DNA of 5,885 nucleotides from an uncultured Saprospiraceae bacterium (GCA_937959375.1 CALGLS010000227.1:1-5885), one strand, 5' to 3'. Numbered from the stretch's first letter, positions 1-5,670 are shown. The notes: generated by a model not told the origin, from the sequence alone. Numbers and translations are program-made.

Positions 1-722
1 GCAATCGAGTTCATGATCTCATGCGCCAAAATCCGAATCAACTTCTGCGTAGATTTCACTTCCTGATCAGACAATTCGTTGTGGATATTATAAAAGGTAT
101 AAACTTTAATCTCTTCGTCCTTCACTTTCAAAACGAATAACTGAATCGCAATTTGTACTATTTCAGTTTGGATGACTTCTTTAATTATCTTCCGCTCGCT
201 GGGTTGTATATCTTTTAAAGCTTCGTACAAATTAGGTGTAATCTGAGCAAAAGTATCAAAAGTCGGAATATAGGATCGTCTCAACAATTGCTTCAAAGCC
301 GTATTAATCATTTTACAATTCCCTTCTTTATCGGTACAAAAAATCCCTGTGTCTACATTACCTAAAATGGTTTGCATCAGTTGACTTTGTACTTCTTTTT
401 CAGAACGAAGGTGACGAAACTTATCGGTGATTTGATTGTAAGCCGTATGCAACTCCTGCTGAATAGCATTCGCACCTTCTGAGGAAAAATCTTGTTCATA
501 ATCATCATAGCGAATGCTTTGCAAAAATTGAGTAAGATCTCGATTCGTTTTGTTAACCAGATTAAACAAGCGCCAAAGCAACCCACCAAGAACTGGCAAC
601 AACACAACCAGAGAAAACATTCTATCTTTGTTCAACATCACGTAGGCAATCAGCATCAATACCGCAGTGATGATGATCAGCTGGATGATGACTTTTGACT
701 TGAATGATTTTAGTAGATTCAT
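1..722 (-). CDS. Two-component sensor histidine kinase, NtrY-like, N-terminal part (cut by window edge)
   Basis: The reading frame from the ATG at 722-720 stays open for 240 codons to the window edge. Residues 11-30 and about 35-50 form two hydrophobic membrane segments joined by only about four residues (NKDR), so there is almost no periplasmic domain. Residues 55-115 look like a linker helix. Residues 116-215 resemble a PAS fold (QTILGNVDTGIFCTDKEGN). The frame ends in a typical H-box, LIRILAHEIMNSI, with H234 as the likely autophosphorylated histidine; the rest of the HisKA domain and the ATPase domain lie outside the window. It follows the response regulator on the same strand, so the two are probably co-transcribed and cognate. 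An intergenic repeat separates them and sits just upstream of this start. No clear ribosome binding site is visible, which is usual in Bacteroidota. The family call is firm; the NtrY-like label and cytoplasmic or membrane sensing are inferred. Confidence 0.9.
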   Translation of the reverse strand, partial: MNLLKSFKSKVIIQLIIITAVLMLIAYVMLNKDRMFSLVVLLPVLGGLLWRLFNLVNKTNRDLTQFLQSIRYDDYEQDFSSEGANAIQQELHTAYNQITDKFRHLRSEKEVQSQLMQTILGNVDTGIFCTDKEGNCKMINTALKQLLRRSYIPTFDTFAQITPNLYEALKDIQPSERKIIKEVIQTEIVQIAIQLFVLKVKDEEIKVYTFYNIHNELSDQEVKSTQKLIRILAHEIMNSI

Positions 723-734
723 TTTTTGTATTTT

Positions 735-830
735 AGTCCGAAGACGGAAGTCCGAAGTCCGAAGTTCTCTTCTTACGCGAACACGATCGCGGGAAACTTC
801 CGTCTTCGGTCTTCGGACTTCCGTCTTCCC
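735..830. repeat. Heptamer-array inverted-repeat element, copy 1
   Basis: This is an intergenic palindromic element of about 96 bp. Its left arm is a run of degenerate heptamers of the form GAAGWCS. Its right arm is the same kind of run in reverse complement. GAAGACGGAAGTCCGAAG at 740-757 is perfectly complementary to 811-828 (18 bp), and GAAGTT at 761-766 pairs with AACTTC at 795-800. The centre contains TTACGCG and then ACGATCGCGGGAAACTTC (783-800). A second copy with the same 18-base core lies at 3669-3758. It fills the gap between the regulator's stop codon and the kinase start, so a transcript of both genes would carry a long hairpin here. It could act in mRNA processing or attenuation, or it may simply be a non-autonomous repeat. 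No target-site duplication is evident. Confidence 0.85.
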
Positions 831-835
831 TCCCC

Positions 836-2209
836 CTACAAATTATACTTATCCATCCGCCGATAAAGCGCAGGGCGCGTCAGCCCCAATTCTTCCGCTG
901 CTTTCGTCACATTTCCATGGTGTTTAATTAATGCTTTTCGAATCAAGACACCTTCCATTTCTTCTAGATTCAAGCTTGCAATTTCATCTGAAGATTCTTT
1001 AGAAGATTTAGAAACCAAAGCAAAATCATCTGGCAAGAGTTTTGCATTTTCTGATAAAATAATCGCTCGCTCAACGCTATGTCGCAGCTCTCGAATATTT
1101 CCTGGCCAAGTATAAGCCTTCAATTTCTCTAAAGTATCCGGATGAAAAGTGAGTGATTCTTTTAGATATTTTTTTCGATACATTTTCATGAAATGCTCTG
1201 CCAACAAAATGATGTCATTACCTCGCTCTCGCAATGGCGGAATCGAAATCTCCACCGTATTAATTCGGTACAATAAATCTTGTCGAAACTTTTGCTCCTC
1301 AATCATCTTTGCCAAGGGCATGTTGGTCGCAGAAATAATCCGTACGTCCACAGGAGTTGGTGAAGCAGAACCTACTGAGAAGATTTGTTTATTTTCTAAA
1401 GCTTGTAATAATTTGGGTTGCGACCCAATCGGCATATTTCCAATCTCATCCAAAAACAAGGTTCCACCAGAAGCTGCTGCAAAACGTCCAACCTTATCTT
1501 TGTCCGCTCCGGTAAAGGCACCTTTTACGTGACCAAAAAGTTCGCTTTCAAATAAGGTTTCCGTTATCGCCCCTAAGTCAACTCCCATAAATATCTGTCC
1601 ATTTCGCTTAGATACTTTATGAATGGTACGAGCGATCAATTCCTTCCCCGTTCCGTTTTCTCCCAACAATAAAATGTTAGCATCTGTGGGTGCTACCTTA
1701 TCTATAATTTTTTTTAGTTCGAGAATGCTTGGTGAGTCACCTAAAATTTCTCCAAAGGATTGGTCAATATTCTGTTGTAGATACTCTTGCTGTGTTTCTG
1801 CTTTTTGCAAGGCAACTTTCGAATGCCTTAATGCTAAAGCAGCATTCACCGTTGCAATCAGTTTTTCATTGCGCCAAGGCTTTTCTACAAAGTCGGTTGC
1901 ACCTTGCTTGATCGTACCAATCGCCGTCTCTACATCAGAAAATGCCGTCATCATAATTACGGGCAAATCCGGTTTCAATTCCTTTATCTTTTTCAACCAT
2001 TGAACACCCTCCTCTCCTTTTGTCTGACTAACTTTAAAATTCATATCCAGTAAGACCACATCAGGATTGTACTGATCCAATGATCGCGGAATATGATAGG
2101 GATTGCTTTCGCTATAAACTTGGAAATAATGTTGCTTCAAGAGCATCTTTAAAGAAAACAGGATGTCCTCTTCATCGTCTATGATTAGTATGGTTGCCTC
2201 TTTTTTCAT
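836..2209 (-). CDS. Sigma-54-dependent response regulator (receiver, AAA+, Fis-type HTH; NtrC family)
   Basis: The 457-residue protein has the full NtrC-type layout. The receiver domain (about 5-122) shows the acidic pair D11/D12, phospho-acceptor D55 in VVLLDMNF, T88 and K110 (VEKPW). The AAA+ domain (about 153-390) has Walker A GENGTGKE at 183-190, the sigma-54 contact loop GAFTGA at 230-235, Walker B GTLFLDE at 249-255, and WPGNIREL at 368-375. The C-terminus (about 430-455) is a Fis-like helix-turn-helix, GNVTKAAEELGLTRPALYRR. An intact GAFTGA loop means it should activate sigma-54 holoenzyme. The start at 2209 gives MKKEATILIIDDEED, the usual receiver N-terminus, with AAAAAGG just upstream. 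Longer frames from 2257 or 2278 would add residues with no family match and would run through a promoter-distal palindrome. It is probably phosphorylated by the kinase encoded immediately downstream and likely controls the divergent export operon. Confidence 0.96.
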   Translation of the reverse strand: MKKEATILIIDDEEDILFSLKMLLKQHYFQVYSESNPYHIPRSLDQYNPDVVLLDMNFKVSQTKGEEGVQWLKKIKELKPDLPVIMMTAFSDVETAIGTIKQGATDFVEKPWRNEKLIATVNAALALRHSKVALQKAETQQEYLQQNIDQSFGEILGDSPSILELKKIIDKVAPTDANILLLGENGTGKELIARTIHKVSKRNGQIFMGVDLGAITETLFESELFGHVKGAFTGADKDKVGRFAAASGGTLFLDEIGNMPIGSQPKLLQALENKQIFSVGSASPTPVDVRIISATNMPLAKMIEEQKFRQDLLYRINTVEISIPPLRERGNDIILLAEHFMKMYRKKYLKESLTFHPDTLEKLKAYTWPGNIRELRHSVERAIILSENAKLLPDDFALVSKSSKESSDEIASLNLEEMEGVLIRKALIKHHGNVTKAAEELGLTRPALYRRMDKYNL

Positions 2210-2232
2210 TGCCTTTTTGTTGTTGCTGTAAC

Positions 2233-2243
2233 AGTTCGGAACT
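2233..2243. promoter_or_regulatory. Short perfect palindrome upstream of the regulator gene
   Basis: AGTTC-G-GAACT is a perfect 5+1+5 palindrome, 24 bp upstream of the chosen regulator start. It could be an operator for autoregulation or part of the 5' leader. A palindrome this short can occur by chance, and its sequence differs from the neighbouring TGTCC site. Confidence 0.25.
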
Positions 2244-2250
2244 ATAAATA

Positions 2251-2266
2251 TGTCCATAATCGGACA
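2251..2266. promoter_or_regulatory. Candidate upstream activator site for the sigma-54 regulator
   Basis: TGTCC-ATAATC-GGACA is a perfect inverted repeat with 5-bp arms and a 6-bp spacer, the kind of dyad bound by Fis-type HTH dimers. Its centre lies about 118 bp upstream of the start site predicted from the sigma-54-like promoter at 2349-2366, a normal distance for an enhancer contacted through DNA looping. The half ATAATCrGACA recurs at 2329-2339. Binding by the adjacent regulator is inferred from position and symmetry, not shown. Confidence 0.5.
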
Positions 2267-2307
2267 CTGATCGTACATTATTGAACACTTATTTTATAAA
2301 TTTTTAA

Positions 2308-2320
2308 TATCAAATATGTA
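2308..2320 (+). promoter_or_regulatory. IHF-like site in AT-rich spacer
   Basis: TATCAA-atat-GTA matches the classic IHF consensus WATCAANNNNTTR at eight of nine defined positions. It lies in a strongly AT-rich stretch (about 2287-2323) between the candidate activator site and the sigma-54-like promoter, where a bending site would help looping. AT-rich DNA matches this consensus easily by chance, and the IHF/HU specificity of this organism is unknown. Confidence 0.25.
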
Positions 2321-2325
2321 AAACA

Positions 2326-2336
2326 CTGATAATCAG
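2326..2336. promoter_or_regulatory. Second palindrome, related half-site near the promoter
   Basis: CTGAT-A-ATCAG is a perfect 5+1+5 palindrome ending 14 bp before the -24 GG. With its flanks it reads ACACTGATAATCAGACA. The ATAATCaGACA part (2329-2339) matches the right side of the 2251-2266 site at ten of eleven bases. It may be a second, promoter-proximal site for the same regulator. Such a site could modulate rather than activate, because it is very close to the polymerase footprint. Confidence 0.35.
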
Positions 2337-2348
2337 ACACCATCAGAG

Positions 2349-2366
2349 TTGGCACTCATATGGGAT
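2349..2366 (+). promoter_or_regulatory. Sigma-54-like (-24/-12) promoter of the export operon
   Basis: TTGGCACTCATATGGGAT matches the sigma-54 consensus TTGGCACGNNNNTTGCW well in its -24 part (TTGGCAC exact) and partly in its -12 part (TGGGA instead of TTGCA). The spacing is right: GG at 2351-2352, then ten bases, then GG at 2363-2364 where GC is expected. The predicted transcription start is near 2376, giving a leader of about 37 nt before the adaptor ATG at 2413. A sigma-54 activator gene directly opposite supports the call. The C-to-G change at -12 is the main weakness. Confidence 0.55.
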
Positions 2367-2412
2367 ATAATTAAGCAACAACAGAAAAGATATCAGAAAA
2401 ATAATATCAATT

Positions 2413-3666
2413 ATGGACGTAATAATCGAAAAGAAAAACAACAAGCCCAAGAAGGTCATCATCGGCGTACTCGCCATTGCATTGATCGGATGGATCTCCG
2501 TTTCTTTTTACAAAGCATCTGGCAAAAGTAAGTTAAACGTGCAAACTGCGCGGATATTAACGGACACGATTCGTCAGGATGTGTTTCAGGAGTTTATTCC
2601 CGTTACCGGAATTGTACAACCAATCAAGACGGTGATTATTGCAGCAGTGGAAGGTGGTCGTATCGAAGAAAAACTAGTGGAAGACGGAGCGACGGTTACC
2701 GCTGGTACACCAATACTTAAATTGAGTAATTCTGATTTACAAATGAATTTCCTAAACCAAGAAGGCAACATCATGGCGCAGATCAATCAGGTTAGAAACT
2801 TGACGGTCATGTCTGAACAACAAAGTTTGAATCTAAAAGAAACAGCACTTGATGCAGAGTTTCGAATGCGCTTGCTCAAAAGAAGAATGAATCGTGAGAA
2901 GGCATTATTGGAAGACAACGCAATTTCTAGAGTAGCTTTCGAAGACACACAAGATGAGTACAATGCGCTTGTCAAGCGAAATCAACTACTAAAACAAAGC
3001 ATTCAAAAAGATAGCCTTTCCTCTATTATCCAAGCGCAACAAATGGAGAACTCACTTGACCTCATGAAACGCAATCTTGAAATGTCAAAAAAGAACTTAG
3101 ATAACCTGATTGTAAAAGCACCGATTAGCGGACAACTTTCTGGCTTATCAGTTGAAGTAGGTGAATTAATTCCGGAAGGGGCACAAATTGCACAGATTGA
3201 CGATTTGAGTAATTTCAAAATTAGAGTTCGAATCGACGAATTTTATATTTCAAGAGTATTTCCTGATCAAGAAGGTTCGTTCACTTTTGCAAATGAAACC
3301 TACAACTTACGTATTTCAAAGATTTATCCACAAGTTGCCAACGGTGGTTTCGAGGTAGACATGAAGTTCGTCAGCAAAGTACCAACCGGCATCCGTCGAG
3401 GACAAACCGTAACAGTAAAACTACAACTAAGCGCTGAACAACAAGCAACTCTAGTCAAACGCGGTGGATTCTACCAATCTACTGGCGGCAACTGGGTATA
3501 CATCTTAAACGAAGACGGATCTAAAGCTATAAAACGAGACATCCGAATCGGCCGACAAAATCCAAATTATTATGAAGTATTGGAAGGACTAAACCCTGGT
3601 GAGGTCATCATTACTTCGAGCTATGAAAATTATGGCGATAAGGATGAGCTCCTTTTATTGGAATAA
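2413..3666 (+). CDS. Membrane-fusion (HlyD/MacA-like) periplasmic adaptor of an ABC exporter
   Basis: The 417-residue protein starts with a basic tail and one membrane anchor (about 14-33, VIIGVLAIALIGWISV), so it is inner-membrane tethered with a periplasmic body. The two lipoyl half-motifs flank a long coiled coil: VTGIVQP...GGRIEEKLVEDGATVTAGTPIL (about 64-103) and then LIVKAPISGQLSGL...VGELIPEGAQIAQI (about 232-262). The helical hairpin between them (about 109-230) is rich in Q, L, K and E. A beta-barrel (264-340, ending RRGQTVTVKLQLS) and a membrane-proximal domain (about 345-415, with VYIL and EVLEGLNPGEVIITS) complete the family fold. It is first in the operon with the ABC ATPases and FtsX permease, so it probably links that transporter to an outer-membrane channel not present here. 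The ATG at 2413 keeps the basic tail and lies 37 nt after the predicted start site. The substrate is unknown. Confidence 0.93.
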   Translation: MDVIIEKKNNKPKKVIIGVLAIALIGWISVSFYKASGKSKLNVQTARILTDTIRQDVFQEFIPVTGIVQPIKTVIIAAVEGGRIEEKLVEDGATVTAGTPILKLSNSDLQMNFLNQEGNIMAQINQVRNLTVMSEQQSLNLKETALDAEFRMRLLKRRMNREKALLEDNAISRVAFEDTQDEYNALVKRNQLLKQSIQKDSLSSIIQAQQMENSLDLMKRNLEMSKKNLDNLIVKAPISGQLSGLSVEVGELIPEGAQIAQIDDLSNFKIRVRIDEFYISRVFPDQEGSFTFANETYNLRISKIYPQVANGGFEVDMKFVSKVPTGIRRGQTVTVKLQLSAEQQATLVKRGGFYQSTGGNWVYILNEDGSKAIKRDIRIGRQNPNYYEVLEGLNPGEVIITSSYENYGDKDELLLLE

Positions 3667-3668
3667 AA

Positions 3669-3758
3669 GGAAGACGGAAGTCCGAAGACGGAAGTTTCCT
3701 TCTAACGCATATACGATCGCGGGAAACTTCGGTCTTCCGTCTTCGGACTTCGGTCTCC
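3669..3758. repeat. Heptamer-array inverted-repeat element, copy 2
   Basis: This is the second copy of the element at 735-830, starting two bases after the adaptor stop codon. The left arm holds four heptamers (GAAGACG, GAAGTCC, GAAGACG, GAAGTTT). The right arm, in reverse complement, holds about five. GAAGTCCGAAGACGGAAG at 3677-3694 is perfectly complementary to 3734-3751 (18 bp), and GAAGTTTCC at 3691-3699 pairs with 3722-3730 (9 bp). One extra heptamer on the right arm interrupts the stem. The core ACGATCGCGGGAAACTTC (3713-3730) is identical to copy 1. Both copies have the same genomic orientation, and so opposite orientation relative to the genes they follow. Confidence 0.87.
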
Positions 3759-3798
3759 TCTCTAAAACTATTAACTAAAAAACTAAAACAACAATATC

Positions 3799-3948
3799 AT
3801 GAAAGCAGTCATCAAAATTCTCAACCTAATCAACGACAATATATCTTCTAGTAGCCAATCTCGTTTTCACAAATCGTATGGTAGCTGGAGGTTTGGTAAA
3901 GAACAAAGAAAAAACCTGCCTCGTATTGAACGTATGCCACCTTTTTAG
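3799..3948 (+). CDS. Unrecognised 49-residue basic small protein (possible)
   Basis: An ATG at 3799 opens a 49-codon frame ending with TAG at 3946-3948. I do not recognise the family. The first 12 residues (MKAVIKILNLIN) could form a short amphipathic helix. A serine run (SSSS, 16-19) follows, then an aromatic and basic tail with YGSWRFGKEQRKNLPRIER and a final MPPF. It has ten K/R against three D/E. It has no clear signal peptide, no double-glycine leader and no cysteine. It lies between the adaptor and the first ATPase on the same strand. Its leader contains CTAAAAAACTAAA (3775-3787), identical to a 13-mer just before the permease start (5703-5715), which supports real translation initiation. 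It could be a regulatory or secreted peptide, an accessory factor, or a chance frame. Confidence 0.45.
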   Translation: MKAVIKILNLINDNISSSSQSRFHKSYGSWRFGKEQRKNLPRIERMPPF

Positions 3949-4178
3949 TGTGAGCCCTCTAACGGTTTTCACCCTACCGAATGAATTCCTTAGGCAGCCA
4001 TGAAGACTCTTTTAACTAAAGCTAAAATATACGATCGCGAAACACCACACTAGAAGGGATCACGTCAGCAGGCTTAGTGCCCTCAGTGACCTTAGTGTTT
4101 AAAAATACATCAGAAAAGCTCACAAAAAAATAACTCATTTCAAACTAGATAGAATTCTAAAATAAAAATAATCAACCA
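3949..4178. other. Gene-free interval before the first ATPase
   Basis: These 230 bases contain no frame I would call a gene on either strand. They hold a degenerate repeat (4027-4100, listed separately) and, just after the small ORF stop, the run TTTTTAGTGTGAGCCCTCTAA (3942-3962 in part), which loosely resembles the TTAGTG micro-repeats further on. The last 40 bases before the ATPase ATG are A/T-rich, like other leaders in this window. I see no convincing terminator or promoter. Confidence 0.5.
4027..4100. repeat. Degenerate repeat sharing the element core, with TTAGTG-type micro-repeats
   Basis: ATATACGATCGCG at 4027-4039 is identical to 3709-3721 in element copy 2. Here it is followed by different flanking units. 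ACACTAGAAGGGATCAC (4047-4063) is imperfectly complementary to GTGACCTTAGTGT (4086-4098). The right part is a tandem of about nine-base units (CTTAGTGCC, CTCAGTGAC, CTTAGTGTT, 4073-4099). It may be a relative of the 735/3669 element with a different micro-repeat, or a decayed copy. Confidence 0.5.
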
Positions 4179-4868
4179 ATGATAATTAGAACAGAAAAAC
4201 TCAACAAAACCTATCGCACCGACGAAGTACAAACCACCGCTCTAAACAATCTAGAGTTACAAATCAATCAAGGTGAATTCGTATCCATCATGGGACCATC
4301 CGGCTGCGGAAAATCCACCCTGATGAACATACTCGGCATGATCGATAGTCCAACATCCGGTTCTTACTTTTTTAATGACCAAGAAGTCGGTAGCCTTTCT
4401 GAAAGAAAAAGATCTGACATCAGAAAAAACAACCTAGGATTCGTATTCCAAAGTTTCAACCTAATTGACGAACTCACTGTTTTCGAAAATGTGGAGCTAC
4501 CAATGATGTATACCAAGGTACCTTCCGGCGAACGAAAGAAACGAACAGAAGCCATATTAGAAGAGATGAATATGATGCACCGTAGAAATCACTTTCCACA
4601 ACAACTGTCCGGTGGTCAGCAACAACGAGTAGCCGTAGCCCGCGCCATCATCAACAATCCAAAGTTAATACTTGCAGATGAGCCAACTGGAAACCTTGAT
4701 AGCGCCAACGGAGACGACGTCATGAAAATTTTAGCAGATCTAAATTTAAAAGGCACCACTATCGTAATGGTAACACACTCCCAATACTGCGCCGAATTCG
4801 GCAATCGAATTATCCGTCTACTAGATGGCCAAGTCGTTACCGAAAACATCGTTCGTCAGTATCTATAA
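4179..4868 (+). CDS. ABC transporter ATP-binding protein, LolD/MacB type (first of two)
   Basis: The 229-residue protein is a stand-alone nucleotide-binding domain with every canonical motif: Walker A GPSGCGKST (39-47), Q-loop Q91 in GFVFQSFNLID, signature LSGGQQQRVAVARA (143-156), Walker B LILADE (163-168), D-loop GNLDS (171-175) and H-loop H200 in VTHS. The EPTGNLDS stretch and 220-235-residue length are typical of ATPases that power FtsX-like permeases in LolCDE, MacB and FtsE systems. It acts on the cytoplasmic face of the inner membrane. It probably energises the permease starting at 5719, together with or as an alternative to the second ATPase. It ends 106 bp before that gene's start. 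The ATG at 4179 gives the expected MIIRTEKLNKTY N-terminus. The substrate is unknown. Confidence 0.95.
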   Translation: MIIRTEKLNKTYRTDEVQTTALNNLELQINQGEFVSIMGPSGCGKSTLMNILGMIDSPTSGSYFFNDQEVGSLSERKRSDIRKNNLGFVFQSFNLIDELTVFENVELPMMYTKVPSGERKKRTEAILEEMNMMHRRNHFPQQLSGGQQQRVAVARAIINNPKLILADEPTGNLDSANGDDVMKILADLNLKGTTIVMVTHSQYCAEFGNRIIRLLDGQVVTENIVRQYL

Positions 4869-4974
4869 TGAATTATTAAAAAGTACAACACCCAGCGGAG
4901 CCTCGACCACAACACGTCAGAAGGCATTTCCTGAAGGGAATACATCCATAAACGAAGGGCACAGCCCTATCCAT
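4869..4974. other. Spacer between the two ATPase genes, with a small hairpin
   Basis: This 106-base gap is long for adjacent ATPase genes and more GC-rich than the nearby leaders. AGGGC-ACA-GCCCT (4956-4968) is a perfect 5-bp stem ending six bases before the ATG of the second ATPase, so it could limit access to that start. CACGTCAGAAGGC (4913-4925) matches CACGTCAGCAGGC (4061-4073) at 12 of 13 bases. The plus-strand frame through it is open but shows no family resemblance. It is probably untranslated leader or a decayed repeat. Confidence 0.4.
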
Positions 4975-5670
4975 ATGCTACAACTAAAAAACATAGAAAA
5001 ATACTACCGCCGAGGACTTCAAAAAAGTTGGATACTAAAAGGCGTCAACCTCCACGTAAAACAAGGTGAGTTCCTAACCATCATGGGCGACAGCGGAGCC
5101 GGCAAATCAACCCTACTCCAAATCATCGGAATGCTAGATGAAGCCAACAACGGCGAGTATCACTTCTTTGATGAACCAGTCCATACATTCAAAGAAAAAA
5201 AACGAGTAGACCTGTATAAGCACTACATCGGTTTCGTATTCCAAGCGTATCACCTCATTGATGATTTAACCGTTTATGAAAATATCGAAACGCCACTAAT
5301 CTACCGAGGTGTAAAATCAAAAGAGCGCAAACCAATGGTCGCAGAACTCTTAGATCGCTTCAACATCGTTGCAAAAAAAGATCTATTCCCTGAGCAACTT
5401 TCGGGAGGTCAACAACAACTAGTCGGTTTGGCAAGAGCCATCATAGGAAAACCAAAATTACTACTTGCCGATGAACCTACAGGAAATCTACACTCCAAAC
5501 AAGGAGAAGAAATCATGCAACTCTTCAAAGAATTACACAACGACGGAATGACCATCATCCAAGTAACACATTCTGAAAAGAACGCACAATACGGTGATCG
5601 AATCATTCACTTAGAAGACGGTTTTGTTCGGGAGGAAATCGTCAACAAAAATCTACACACTCAAGGTTGA
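4975..5670 (+). CDS. ABC transporter ATP-binding protein, LolD/MacB type (second, with variant D-loop)
   Basis: The 231-residue protein is a paralogue of the preceding gene. Visible motifs are Walker A GDSGAGKST (38-46), Q-loop Q90 in GFVFQAYHLID, signature LSGGQQQ (142-148), Walker B LLLADE (162-167) and H-loop H199 in VTHS. Two positions depart from the family norm: the D-loop reads GNLHS, with H173 replacing the usual aspartate, and L149 replaces the usual arginine after LSGGQQQ. The Walker B glutamate E167 and the H-loop are intact, so ATP hydrolysis remains plausible. The start at 4975 gives MLQLKNIEKYY, the normal family N-terminus. A longer frame from 4825 would overlap the first ATPase and add 50 residues with no family match. 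It may pair with the first ATPase as a heterodimer or serve the permease that begins 48 bases downstream. Confidence 0.95.
   Translation: MLQLKNIEKYYRRGLQKSWILKGVNLHVKQGEFLTIMGDSGAGKSTLLQIIGMLDEANNGEYHFFDEPVHTFKEKKRVDLYKHYIGFVFQAYHLIDDLTVYENIETPLIYRGVKSKERKPMVAELLDRFNIVAKKDLFPEQLSGGQQQLVGLARAIIGKPKLLLADEPTGNLHSKQGEEIMQLFKELHNDGMTIIQVTHSEKNAQYGDRIIHLEDGFVREEIVNKNLHTQG

Noticed and set aside
492..698. Plus-strand frame opposite the histidine kinase
   Set aside because: It lies wholly antisense to a well-supported kinase N-terminus and has low-complexity composition.
735..830. CRISPR array or simple rho-independent terminator
   Set aside because: The units are contiguous 7-mers with no spacers, and the inverted arms are not followed by a run of T on the transcribed strand.
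667..927. Open plus-strand frame across repeat copy 1
   Set aside because: It is a by-product of the heptamer arrays and of the antisense of two real genes; it shows no protein-like pattern.
2210..2278. Longer N-terminus of the response regulator (starts at 2257 or 2278)
   Set aside because: The extra residues do not resemble a receiver N-terminus, the start at 2209 gives the canonical MKKEATILIIDDEED, and the extension would overlap the TGTCC/GGACA dyad.
3669..3758. Insertion sequence
   Set aside because: It is only about 90 bp, has no transposase and no visible target duplication; at most it is a non-autonomous repeat.
4868..4879. Stop-start overlap TAATG at the end of the first ATPase
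   Set aside because: It opens only a three-codon frame (MNY), so it is not evidence of a coupled gene.
4825..4974. Longer N-terminus of the second ATPase starting inside the first ATPase
   Set aside because: The first part is the out-of-frame shadow of the first ATPase and the rest is spacer; the family N-terminus begins at 4975.
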